DNA of 64,000 bases from the NCBI GenBank assembly GCA_018398805.1, contig JAGFBZ010000863.1:1552501-1616500 (forward strand), given 5' to 3'. Source of the stretch: Hirundichthys speculiger (lineage: Eukaryota > Chordata > Actinopteri > Beloniformes > Exocoetidae). Positions 34,325-45,819 of this stretch are shown here, piece after piece. The notes under the pieces were generated by a model. That model worked only from the letters and a program-made list of their open reading frames with translations, was not told the DNA's origin and did not search any database. The translations under genes were made by a program, and so were the position numbers. The first letter of the stretch is position 1; the number at the start of each line of letters is the position of its first letter.

Positions 34325-36110
34325 TGCCCTCAGTCTACCTTCCACTACTCTTTCCCATAACTTCATTGTATGGCTCATCAACTTTATTCCTCCTGAGATG
34401 CCACAACTAACTCTGCATGTCTCCCTTGTTCTTAAAAATCACCAGCACATTTCTCCATTCTTCAGACATCATCTCACTCTCTAAGATTTTGTTGAATGTC
34501 CAAGTCAAAAACTTGACTGATAAGTCTTCCAGACACTTCAATACCTCCACAGGTATATCATCAGAACCAACTGCTTTTCCACTCTTCATCCTCTTCAATG
34601 CCCTCCTCACTTCAGCCTTACTAATCTTTGCTACCTCCTGGTCCACAACAGTCATCTCCTCTACTCTTTGTTTTCTTTCATTTTCCTCATTCATCAACTC
34701 CTCAAAGTACTTGTTCCATCTTCTTGCCGCACTCCTAGCATCTGTCAATACATTTCCATCTTTATCCTTAATCACCCTAGCCTGCTTCATATCATTTCCA
34801 TCTCTATCTCTCTGCCTTGTCAACCTGTATAAGTCAGTCAATACCACCTTGCTGTTAAACCATACAAATCATTGTACACCCTTTGTTTGGCCTTCGCCAC
34901 CTCTACCTTGAAACCTTACAATGCATCTACCTTTACTCTAGCCTACTCTCCTCAGTTGTCTCAGTGTCCTACTTCATGCTAGCTAACCTCTTTCTTGAAC
35001 ATAATTCTGCACATCATCCACCACCACCGAGTCATCTTGTCTGTTTTCCTTTCCAGATGACACACCAAGTACTCTCTTACCTCTCTCCCTGATCGCATTA
35101 GCTGTAGTTGTCCAGTCATCTTGAAGCTCCTCCTGCCGCCCAGAACCTGTTTTAACTCCTCTCCGAAATCTACAAGACAGTCTTCCTTTTTCTGCTTCCA
35201 CCACTTTGGAAGTGGTGGAAGCTCTGCCTGCCTTTGTCCTCTTTATCTTCGCTAGTCATCCTACACACCACCATCCTATGCTGTCTGACTACACTCTCAA
35301 CTACCACTACACTCTCAACTACCACTACTTTGGAGTCACTGATCTTCTTAAGGTTACATCATCTACACAAAATATAGTCTACCTGTGTGCTCCTACCTCC
35401 ACCTTTATAAGTCACCCTGTGTTCTTGCCTCTTCTGGAAGAAAGTATTCAAAGGGACCAATTTCTATCCTTTTTTGAAAAGTCTACCATCATCCATCTTT
35501 CTACATCCCTATCCTGGATACCAAACTGCCCATCAGTTCCTCATCACCTCTGTTACCTTCTCCAACATGACCACTGAAGTCTGCACCAATCGCTACTCTT
35601 TCATCTCTGGGGTTACTGTGCACCATTTCGTCAACATCACTCCAGAATTTATTTTTCTTTTCTAACTCACATCCCAACTCTGGGGCATAACCACTAACAA
35701 TGTTGAACATCACAACATCACACCTTCAATCTCTAACTTCAGACTCATCACTCTGACACCCTTTTCACCTCCAGAACATTTCTAGTCAGCTCCTTCTTCA
35801 AAATAACTCCTGCTCCATTTTTCTTTCCATCCACACCATATTAAAACAGTTTGAACTTTGCCCCTAAGCTTCTAGTCTTGCTACCTTTCCACCTGGTCTC
35901 CTGAACACACAATATATACACTCTACTCCTCTGCATCATGTCAACTAACTCTTCAGCTTTTCCCATCATAGTCCCAAAACTCAAAGTCTCAACTCTCAGC
36001 TCTAGTCTCTTGCTCTTCCTCTTTGTCTCTGCCTACAGACATGCCTTCCTCCTCTCCTACTTCAACCAGCAGTAGCCCAATTTCCATCTGCACCCTGTCA
36101 GTCAACAGTG
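34325..36110 (-). mobile_element. RTE-type LINE, endonuclease and start of RT
   Basis: Read from 36,110 downward: an APE-type endonuclease piece with VSGYAPELGCELEKKNKFWSD and VAIGADFSGHVGEGNRGDEE (35,501-35,713), the linker with GRQEELQDDWTTTANAIRE (34,983-35,204), then RT N-terminal sequence with KDKDGNVLTDARSAARRWN and KRMKSGKAVGSDDIPVEVLK (34,407-34,847). It breaks off at NKGDMQS, just before the RT catalytic core. Stops and shifts between blocks. A different RTE subfamily from the one at 31,907. Confidence 0.85.
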
Positions 36111-36914
36111 CTCATGGTGATCATTGATATGCGTTATTGGTTATTATCACCCTAAATCAATACAATCCACCGTCAAAGAAAACTGCAGATTTTAGCCATA
36201 CTGAGTCTAAGCATTATTCACTGGGTAGAATATTTATGGGTGCAGTATAAGATACTTTTAAAAAAAGGATTTGTCAGTGTGTCACTGACCAGACACTAGT
36301 CATTGTCAGTCAAGCTGAAAATCATTTGTGAGTAATCAAACCACCAGACATGACTAAAATGTTGAACAAGTCTGTTGAAGTGAGGTTAGTGTTAGAATAC
36401 CTTTCGATGTATTCACAAACATGCAGAAGACACAGTAACATCTATCCCTCTCTAACACACAAACATTATACGAGCCATTTGATATATCCATGTGGCGATG
36501 TTAGTAACTTTTGACACAGGGATGCAGTGGGGCACAATAGTGCACTGCAGAGAGGTAAATTATCTCTCACATGCAAAATTAGAACTAAAAAATGTGTGCA
36601 TCCATCCATTACTTAACACAGCTGATTACTACAACACTATAACAGCATTATTAGGTGAGAAGACTATTTACCAGGCTCTGAAGAGGAAACCAAAAGACAA
36701 CTACAAGAAGAAAATTACTTGCAAAAACTGGAAAAGGAGAAAGTAATTGACCCATTTTTTTAACCGCAAACTTTATCCAAGAATGGCCACATAATGCAAA
36801 CATAATTTCCTCATGATCCATAAGGATGGAAGCCCACTCAGACCCATGACGAGCAGCATCATGTCAGTCACCTTAAACACTCAAATTAGCTCTTCTTGCA
36901 GGAGCTAAGATGAA
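36111..36914. other. Unassigned sequence with an 84-codon frame
   Basis: The frame at 36,492-36,746 (ending basic, KPKDNYKKKITCKNWKRRK) has no family I recognise. Not called as a gene. Confidence 0.4.
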
Positions 36915-36972
36915 AGCCTATGCATAACACCACAGATTTTGTCAACAAAGTCTGTGGTGTTATGCATAGGCT
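36915..36972. repeat. Near-perfect 58-bp palindrome
   Basis: Perfect 22-bp arms (36,915-36,936, starting AGCCTATGCATAACACCACA, and 36,951-36,972) with a 14-base centre that is itself mostly symmetric. Only two base pairs mismatch over the full palindrome. Confidence 0.95.
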
Positions 36973-37750
36973 GAAACTGGCTCCAGGAGAAACAATTGCA
37001 TCATTGTCACCTCAGTTTTCACACGCATACCTAAAAGGCAGAGGAAACTATCAAGGAACAGCTGCAGTGAGGGAAATCCTTAAAATACAGCATCAACGTC
37101 ACTCCAGACCAGATTTATGTCCTGCTACATCTCTACCTATGTCAAATGAACAAGTTTTCTTTTTTGAACTGTGCTATGCACTGAGGAGCATGGAAGTCTC
37201 AACACTGAGGTATTCCACAAATCTACACATGCTGATGATTATCAGTTTGTTGAATCATCAAAATCACTGGAAAACCATCAGTCATCAGAAGACTGCACCA
37301 TCTGTCTGAGACTACTCCCACTATGGCCAACGAAGATAAAAAGGGGAAAAAAGTCCAGAAACACAAATAGAAAACAAGGTAAAACTGTGAAGATAAAAAA
37401 ACCCAGGCATTATCAAATCAGAAAAGAAATCTGGAAAAAAAAACAGTGCTACATCAAACAAATAGGACAGAAAAAATAAATTCCATTCCATACTTGGCAG
37501 GAGTTTTTGAGGCTGGCTCCCCAGGATTTCTGGGGAGTCTGGCTGAATGACTGGTACAGTCTGGCCGAGTTGTCTGATGAGAAGGGAACGGGAGACTGGT
37601 GGATCTTTTTGCGGCATGGTGTTTAGAACAGTCAACTCCTTTGAGTTTGGAAGAGGTGGAAGAAGTGCAGGACATGGACCTGAGTGTTCATCTGGACAAC
37701 TAACTGGGCTGAAACAAGAGGGGCAGACACACTTTTCAGTGCTTTAAGCT
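36973..37750. other. Unassigned sequence with overlapping frames
   Basis: Plus-strand frames 36,920-37,309 (129 aa) and 37,171-37,479 (102 aa) overlap in different phases. The second includes SSEDCTICLRLLPLW and a Lys-rich tail. They could be remnants of one broken coding sequence, but I find no family match and no start or splice logic. Confidence 0.3.
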
Positions 37751-39133
37751 TTTCCTAAAGTAGACTTTTTTTTTTGCCTTTTTTTCAAAAGGTTACACAT
37801 CTTCTTGAGGAGCTAATGAAATGTCTGTAACATGTTTTTTCTTTCTATTATATTCATAGCAGCTGGTACAAGGGAGGAAAGTTAGCATCTCAACTCAACA
37901 CCAGCCTCCTTGTCTGCAGGGTGTTCCTCTTTTGAAATTGGTGTTAAAGCTTTGTCCTACCCATTTCAGAGGTTCAGCAAATGCAGTCAGGTGTGAAATT
38001 GGATGGACATAAAGATGACGAAGGTGAATAAGAAGCTGGATGTCAGGCTACACTGGAAAAATCAAACAGATGAGTGAATGACAGATTTTCAGACTAAGGT
38101 AGCTCAGAAACAAAGTGATAGGATTATGTTATCTCAAAGTTTTTAAAGTGTTTTTTCACTTCAGAAAACCAAAGATTTGCTTTCAAGAACATAAATAGAA
38201 ACAAATAAATAATATGCTGAGGTCATGGGATGCTTTAAGCAAAAAGGTCATCCTTGTCCACCACACTACAACCTGTTCTGTTCTAATGTATTGACTAAAA
38301 AAAAAAAAAACAGTCTTACACTTATAGTTTAGTAAACTTGCTATTCCCCCTGTCTCATTTCTATATGACTATCATTAAAATGGGTGGAATTCAACAATTT
38401 GCTAGTAGAATGTTTGTTCTTGGTATGTATGTGTGTATTTGTCAACAATCTCCAGTGTGAGCCATTTGTAGCTCTATGCAAACACTTTAAAATACATTCA
38501 AATAATTAAACAAGTAGTCAAATTATTAATGTATTAATTCAGAAGTCAGTTTTGTGATGTTTGGATTTTGAGTAAAAGGATGTTATCTTCATCGTGAAAG
38601 AATATAGAGTGAGAAAATCCAGAGAGGACTAGGAGTGTACTACCATTCAGCCTTTGCTCCGCAAACAAAGAACAGCAGCTCATGAGTTTTGGGAAGAGAG
38701 AGGTGGGGGAAACACAGAGAAAAATGAAGAGACAAATGGATGAGACAGAGAAAACAATTGAATACTAGTGTAAAGGAAGAAGGAGATGTTTAAGGAGAGA
38801 ATAAGAAATCTGCGTGTGAGGGGCACAGAAAGTGGCAAGATAAGAATGCTTGCTAAACAGGCTTCTTTATGCAAAGGCACAGCTACCTTGCCAAACAGCA
38901 CTGATATGGAGTATTAGCACACACACCACACACATACACAGACACACAAAGAAAGAGAGAGAGAGAGCAGTAGAGAGAATGAAACCATACACACCGAATT
39001 AGTGAAATTGTGTATTACATTACATATCACAAGCTGCTAGTCTGAAGTCAGAGCAGATGTTTATTCATGATGAGAACAGAAGGAGAATATCAGGATATAC
39101 TTTCTTCATAACATGCACATGTATATGCAAATT

Positions 39134-39135
<2 letters not shown>
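37751..39135. other. Unassigned sequence
   Basis: Short CA and GA tracts near 38,920-38,970. No gene or element seen. Confidence 0.45.

Positions 39136-39205
<70 letters not shown>
39136..39205. repeat. (TA)n microsatellite
   Basis: About 35 uninterrupted TA units. The repeat encodes the Ile/Tyr run of an open frame that is an artefact. Confidence 0.97.
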
Positions 39206-39207
<2 letters not shown>

Positions 39208-39239
39208 ATGAAAATTCCTTGATATACTTATGTTATTTG

Positions 39240-39271
39240 GAAAGAAAGAAAGAAAGAAAGAAAGAAAAAAG
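39240..39271. repeat. (GAAA)n microsatellite
   Basis: About seven GAAA units just downstream of the (TA)n tract. Confidence 0.9.
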
Positions 39272-39867
39272 CAATTTGCACACAGTTCACTTGTTCAGTT
39301 AGGTATCAGCATTGCACCCACCAAATAAGGAGGTTTAGCTTCTGTAGGTATACATTTCTGTTCACAACAAATCCTGTTATTTCACTCTTTCTACGGGTTT
39401 GGTTCTTATTTTCTCTCAACGAAATATGACACAAATAGTGTAAAAACATGTCACAGTAACTGTACATGTATGTTTCCCAGATAAAAAAAAAGTATGCTAC
39501 TGTCTACCTGTCCTAATAAGTGTGTGTGGGTGACTACAATATTACTAATTGCTCACCACTGAAACTTATTTTTAAATTATAAATTTATAAGTGTTTTGGC
39601 ATTTGTGAAAATGTTAGTAGTTCAGAACCTTTTATAGCTACGAACAATATCCACTTGGCCTCTGAGCATGTGCAGGCTGAATGAGGAGTGGACATAAATA
39701 TTTCTGTCGGTCTTGGACTTGACATATGTTAATGCATATATGGACTGCTGTTCTCACAATATACTCATGATGATATTAAATCTGAAACATTACATGTTTG
39801 TCTTAATCGATGGGCATTTTGCGTATTTAAGCTTCAGACTGTGTTTCAAGGAGTGTCGGTGGGTTGA
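39272..39867. other. Unassigned sequence
   Basis: No recognisable feature before the LINE 3' tail. Confidence 0.45.
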
Positions 39868-40009
39868 TTAAATCAAATCAAATCAAAATTTGTTTATAAA
39901 GTGCTTTACATGCCTTCAGGCAACACAAAGTGTTTTACATGATAATAAAAACAATGTTCATTAAAAAAAAAAAATTCTTCACACACCCAATATACTATAT
40001 ATCAATTAA

Positions 40010-40032
40010 ACACACACACACACCCCCCCCCC

Positions 40033-40066
<34 letters not shown>
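40010..40066. repeat. (CA)n microsatellite with 13-C tract
   Basis: CA repeat interrupted by a run of C at 40,023-40,035, in the 3' region of the LINE. Confidence 0.93.
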
Positions 40067-40068
<2 letters not shown>

Positions 40069-40651
40069 ACTCCCTCATTTCTGTCTCTCACATGTATAAA
40101 AGTATAAAATACTTCTAATTAATTAAAATAAATAAACGCTTAAATAAATATCTAAACATCTGGCTTGGCACGGCTGTGAAAAAAACAAAATTTTGGGGAT
40201 CTACTCACTTCAGGAGCTATCCCACTCATGTCAACCGTGGTCATCACCACAGTAACTACCCAGAGCAGGCCAGGGTCCACACCACAGTCACTGGACTGCA
40301 GTGCAGGACCTCAGCCACCCAGACGAGGGTGATCACCCTGGAAACAGCCCCTCAGACAGAGCAGGCAGAGCCCCCAGCGTGAATGATCCCCATTGAGGTA
40401 AACACTGGAGTAATTAAATTTTTTTAATTAAATAAAATGACAATAACTAAAAAGAATAAAATAAAAATTCAGAAAAAAATATTAAATAACCTCAAGACAA
40501 ATAGCAATAATATTGAATACACATAAAGGACACATAAAGGAGAAATAAATTGAATATAATAAATAAATTAATCAAAAAATAAAATAGATCAATAAATAGT
40601 GATAGAAAATTAAATAATAAATTAATTAAAAAAATTAGGAATAATAGAAAC

Positions 40652-41206
40652 TCAGCTAAAAGCTAAATTAAACAGGAGGGTCTTGAGCCTCTTTTTAAAA
40701 ACATCAACAGTCTCTGCAGCCCTGAGGTCCTCTGGCAGGCTGTTCCACAGACGAGGGCCGTAGTCATGGAAAGAAGCCTCGCTGGAAGTTTTAGTTCTCA
40801 CTTTCCGAACAACTAAAAGGCCAGTACCAGAGGACGTCAGGGTCCGTGAGGATTCGTAATTTAAAAGAAGGTCAGATAAATAATAAGGCCCAAGACCATT
40901 AAGACATTTATAAACAACTAAAAAAACCTTAAAACCATTCCTGAAATACACGGGGAGCCAATGCAACAATTTTAAAACTGGTGTAATGTGTTCCCGCCCT
41001 CTGGTCCTCGTCAGAACACATGTAGCTGAATTCTGGAGTAATTGTAAGTGGACAATGATCTGCTGACAGAAATCCATGGAACGCCTCTGGCCGTCATAGA
41101 GTGCATCAGCAGTGTCATGAAGCCGTGATGGATTTTTGATTTTTCTCAGATGATGGAAATGCTGCAATCTCTTGCAGCAGAGTTTTTCTGACATACAGAA
41201 CTGCAT
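40652..41206 (-). pseudogene. LINE ORF2 C-terminus (184 aa open)
   Basis: Unusually well preserved: LLQNSATCVLTRTRGREHIT, PVLKLLHWLPVYFRNGFKVF, LVVYKCLNGLGPYYLSDLL, GPRLWNSLPEDLRAAETVDV and FKKRLKTLLFNLAFS run in one open frame to the natural stop. This is the thumb and C-terminal region downstream of the RT active site of an L2-like ORF2. Upstream catalytic sequence is absent because the copy is 5'-truncated. The first Met is internal. Confidence 0.85.
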
Positions 41207-41229
41207 TCATTTTTTTCCATCCAAATTCA

Positions 41230-43360
41230 TATATAAAACCACTGTCACTTGACTTATTGAATACGCTTGTTAGAAAGAAGACACATTTGCCTTTTTCTCC
41301 AAAAAGGTCTCTGAAGTAAATCCTATTTTAAACATTTTTTTGTCTAGTGAAATGTATTCGTATGGATTTAATCTTAAACCAGTGATTTCAGTGGTAGATA
41401 TTCCAGAAACTTTCCGATGCCATGCTGCTGGACCAGATGGGAAAATTATTCCACACTATTGGATTGAAAGATGTGTCTCAGATGAGTGATGCTCTTTTTA
41501 GTCCATGATTGAAATTAAATTTTTTATTTTCATTTTTTATTTTTTGGTTGCTTCCAAACTCAGGGTTATTCCAGATGGGAGTAAAATTAGAAATTGCAAA
41601 AGTTGAGTTTGTGAATTGATAGACTTTCCACCAGGGGGTCAGAGTAGAAACTATTTTTATTCCTTTGAAACATCTATGATGTTTGATGGATTGACCGAGA
41701 AATGGCATGTCTGAGATTTTAAATTCTTTACAAAGTGTTTCTTCGATGTCCCGCCAGCTGTTGTCTGAATGACATAGATGAGTCCATTTGTAGATCTATT
41801 GGAGTTGGTTTGTGAGAGAGTAATAGGTAGAAATGTGGAGCTTCTAAGCCTCCATGAGATTTAGGTTTCTGTAAAGTAGTGAGTTTAAATCTTGGGCTTT
41901 TATTCTTCCATTAGAAGTAATAATTGCATGGTGGTATAAGTAAAAATTAAATCTAAAGATTTAAACCAAGTGCAAATAGGTTGGGTTGGAATCAGTTTGA
42001 GAATCAATAGTTTATTTTAGGGAGAATTGCCATTTTAATTATTACTATTCTGTTCATAATGGATAGAGGTAAATTCACCCAGCATTGAAGATCGTCATTT
42101 ACTGTTTTCAATAATGGGGTGAAATTGAGTCCAATCAGTTTTGACAGCCTGGAGGGAACTTTGATACCCAAATAGGTGATGTGACCTGTGCATAGAGGGA
42201 TAGCTGATGTATGGGCTGTCTCATTTCATGCTGTTTTGTTTAATGGGAGGATGGATAACTTATTCCAGTCTATTGAGTAGTGACTGATGTATAAATTTGA
42301 GTATAAATCAATGCGTTTTACTATTTCCTGTAGGGATAATTGAGGGTTTTGCAAAAAAAAAAAGAAAATGTCATCAGCATATAGGCTGATCTCATGGTGC
42401 ACTTGAGATGTATAGATTCATGTGATGTGGAAGTTCTGACGAATGGCTATCAGGAAGGGCTCAGTGAATATAATGAATAAAAAAAGGGGAGGGTAGAAAT
42501 CCTTGCCTAGTTCTCCTTTATCTCTTCTCCCATGTGAAGTAATTCCGTTGATGGTAAAAGTGGCTGAAAGTCTGGTGTACACCAGGGATCCCCAACCTCT
42601 GGTCCCCGGCCCGGTACCGGCCCGTGGGTCATTTGGTACCGGGCCGCAGAGAAAAAATAAATCACTTTCTATTATTACTGTTTGATTTATAATCCGAGTC
42701 TAAATTATGTTTTATTGTGAAAAATGACTCGGACTCTCTCCATTACATCCATCTATGACTTACTTCTTGACACATGAAAAGACTTCAAGACCCGTGTCTC
42801 GGTTACGTGGCAAAATGACTAAAAAACAAACGTCTTCGGAAAGTGTCTTTCCGAAGAATGTTACAATGTTACAATGTTCTGTTGGTGCGATGTTACGAGG
42901 ACGCGACTGATAAAGTTGCACGTAACACACAGTGAATTTATGTTTATTATAATATATAGAAAATACCACAGTTTTTATGCCAATTGTATCATTTTATTTT
43001 GTTGTATTTACCTGCGCCACATTTTACAGACAGGTCTGTGAAAATATTACCAGACATTAAACCAGTCCGTGGCACAAAAGGTTGGACATTACTAGTGTAC
43101 ACGATCTTGATGCAACTGATAAATTATTCCCCAAAGCAAAATATTTGCAATGTAGTCAAGATAAATTTCCAACTGACTCTGTCAAAAACTTTTTCTGCAT
43201 CTAAAGTAACTCTGTTAGTTTCTTCCTTTTGTAAAGATAATTAATGAATTAAATCAAATAGCCTGCATGTATTACAGGAGGCTTGTCTTCCTTTAATAAA
43301 GCCAGTTTGGTCTGGATGGATTATGTAAGGAGCGACTTCTTTCAATCATATGAGTTGAGC
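41230..43360 (-). mobile_element. L1-like LINE ORF2 remnant, split by a hAT element
   Basis: Antisense ORF2 with many stops. From 43,360 downward: a stretch reading FGFIKGRQAS (near 43,290) and a block including FDAEKVFDRVS near 43,190. Then comes the inserted hAT element (42,583-43,094), then LYADDIFFF (YADD codons 42,370-42,381), LSLQEIVKRIDLYSNLY, THITYLGIKVPSRLSKLIG and NRIVIIKMAILPKINY. The order and motifs fit an L1-clade RT. The 3' part is decayed near 41,230. Confidence 0.75.
42583..43094. mobile_element. Non-autonomous hAT element
   Basis: Starts CAGGGATCCCCAACCTCTGG with the CCGGTACCGGCCCGTGGGTC motif common to a vertebrate hAT family, and ends CAAAAGGTTGGACATTACTA. Perfect 8-bp target duplication GTGTACAC at 42,575-42,582 and 43,095-43,102. 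512 bp, no transposase. Inserted in the L1-like LINE. Confidence 0.92.
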
Positions 43361-45275
43361 CTCAGGTTTTGAGGTCATATGAATCAACCCCAGTACACTG
43401 CATCTTAACAGCTCCTTATATAGTGTTCCCTGGGCATGGTTTATGCTAACTAACAAACTTTGTGAGTGCAAAGTTTTACACAGCATTCCTGAATACAGAG
43501 CAGATTTTAAGTAAGGAGGTAGTTTGTGTGCAAATCTACTCACAGGTTTTCCAAAGATTTCATAAATGAGACCCAGTGGGTTTGACCACTAGATTTCATT
43601 TTTAAAGCAAAAGTTTACAAATGTGCAGCAAGCATCAAGTATGTTTTTGATTCAGGTTGGATCTGGTGGTACTTCTGACAAAGTATTTTGATTTTGCATC
43701 GAAGGTGTCTCCAGAGAGATGTATTTGTGGTTGTGAGGAAAATCCACGAAGTTCTCTTCAAAAATCCTTTATCGGTGGCAACTATTGAGTAAAAAGTATT
43801 TTTGGAGACAGAATCATTTGCTTTTCTATCTCTTTTAAAAGTTTTTTTTTTGATCACAAGTTGCTGGTATTGGGACAGTGTAGCAACAGGAAAGCAGGAA
43901 GAGAGAGAGAGCGGGAATGACATGCAACAAAGGAAACAGATTGCGACTCACCTGAGTTGACTGCAATAAGGACTTAAGCTTCTGTTTTTGGGGACACAGT
44001 TTCTCTGTTTTTCTGTTTCTGTCTTTCTCTGTCACAAGTTTACCACACTTCCCACATCTAGGTTGATAAACACATCCCCGCTGTCATTTCTGCCGGTTTG
44101 TCGTGCTGTCCACTTTCATACTCCCAATCTGATTCTGACTGCAGCATACACAGAAGGATTTAAGCTATTGTGGTTATTTACAGGATTCTTTTTTTTTTTT
44201 TTAAGGAGAATGTTAATAATATGAATAATATGTTTTTATGTTGAAAAAGTGCATTTTAGTCAGCAAGGAGCTGCATGCACTTATGAGTCATTAGATCTAC
44301 CCAAAGCTAAGTCTCCAGGAATCTGACCAATCAGAAAACAGTTGAGCCAAATTGCTCATTTTCAGAGAGAGCCTCTTATTGTGACTCTTGGTCGTTGTTG
44401 TTCAGAAATAATTACAGGCTTTTGAAGTTAAACGAGGTGAAAGCTACTTAAGAGGTACCACAGATTAAAAGTACTTGCAGTTTTTTATGAATTTCTGAGG
44501 GCTATTTTTTAGAGGAAAAATGCAGTCACTGAACTGAAACTTTAAACTTTAAATAATACTTGTTGGTCTTTTTTTGGAAACTGTAAACTAGCTAAGAATC
44601 TTGAACATTCTATTCTATTTCATCCTATTGAATTCAGTTGAAACTTTTTTTTGGGAATGTGTGTTTGTGTGCAATGACAAAAAGAAACTGTTGTGAATGC
44701 TTCTGTGAGCTCACCAAAGTGCTACAGCAAGAAGAGGAAGAGACTTTTGATTGCACTTCAGTGCAGTGGTGATATTTACTAATTGCCACTTTTAGCCTTA
44801 TACTAACTTGTTTCTGCGTTGCTTTGCTATCCCTTCTCTGTTTGTGTCTGTTACAATGTGCTTACCAAGGAAAAAAAGGAACTTTAAACAGAAAAAACAA
44901 CAGTTCACAACATAACAGCAAATGAGGACCTAGGAATTATTAAGGCACACATGGGCAAAATAAGGTTACATCTTATATTAACAATTACACATTTACATTT
45001 GTCTAGAGTAAAGAGTCTACATTCTACAATGTTGTGATCTCATTCACTATTTGTTATGAGGATAGGGGCAACCTCACTACCGCAGAGTGTGACGTGTAAT
45101 GGAGCAGGACTTTGCAGACACATGTCTTTCTCTCCTACGGCTTCCTTCAGTTATTCCAGTAGAGGTAGAAGGAATCACCTCTTGTCAATCTTTTCCTTCC
45201 CAAAGTGACAGGAACAAAGCCTGGAATTTATGTGAGGTCCTAACCCTAAACCTTGGGGATATTCTTTCTCAAATC
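43361..45275. other. Unassigned sequence
   Basis: About 1.9 kb with no domain, terminal repeat or family I recognise. Open frames at 43,615-44,224 have no motif. Confidence 0.4.
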
Positions 45276-45545
45276 ATCAAATCAAACAAATATACTTTAT
45301 TGATCCCCCAAGGGGGAAATTCAAGTTTCAAGTACACCAGAAGCTGCAGTCTGGTGTATTTGAGGAGCTGCCGGTGTCCAGCGCTCCTTCTTTATGTCGT
45401 GTGGTCCGAGTGCTAACTCCAGATAACAGCTGTTAAAACCCATTAACTGCCGTTAAAACCAGTATATCTCCACAATGGTGAATTAAGTGAGATATCTCCA
45501 GGTCAGAGGAGGAAACACCGATGAACCAATTCTCATTTTGTCCTT
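45276..45545 (-). repeat. Dispersed retroelement fragment, copy B (with 3' tail)
   Basis: Reverse complement of the end of copy A (33,595-34,312), extended by a 3' tail. On the minus strand the tail reads AATTTCCCCCTTGGGGGATC then AATAAAGTATATT, a tail seen on many fish LINEs and their SINEs. This gives the direction of copy A. Confidence 0.78.
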
Positions 45546-45819
45546 AGCCTCGTGCTAAATCTGCACCATCTGAGTCTGTGGGAGTTTGTATAGTCGCTTC
45601 AAAACCAGTTTACATGCAATGCAAAAGCCCCAAATGCAGCGGTATTGTCTGGTTTGACTGGTGCTGCCAACTAGTGGATATGATTTTCATGGTACATCAG
45701 GTTTCCCCTGTTGATTCACTGGCAGGATTTTTGGCATGTCAGGGAAGTATTTCTGTGTTCAAAGAGAAACCCAAAAACTTTTTAAAACTTATTTCTTATT
45801 AATATGTACTCAGGACCCA

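Larger units (their letters stand above)
39868..41208 (-). mobile_element. L2-like LINE, 5'-truncated
   Basis: The minus-strand ORF2 end at 40,652-41,206 is followed by about 770 bp of AT-rich 3' region. That region holds a (CA)n tract and ends in a tail of TTTGATTTGATTTGATTT on the minus strand (39,871-39,888), the short-repeat 3' tail typical of this LINE group. Confidence 0.85.

Noticed and set aside
39057..39302. 81-codon frame with long Ile-Tyr run
   Set aside because: Produced entirely by the (TA)n microsatellite.
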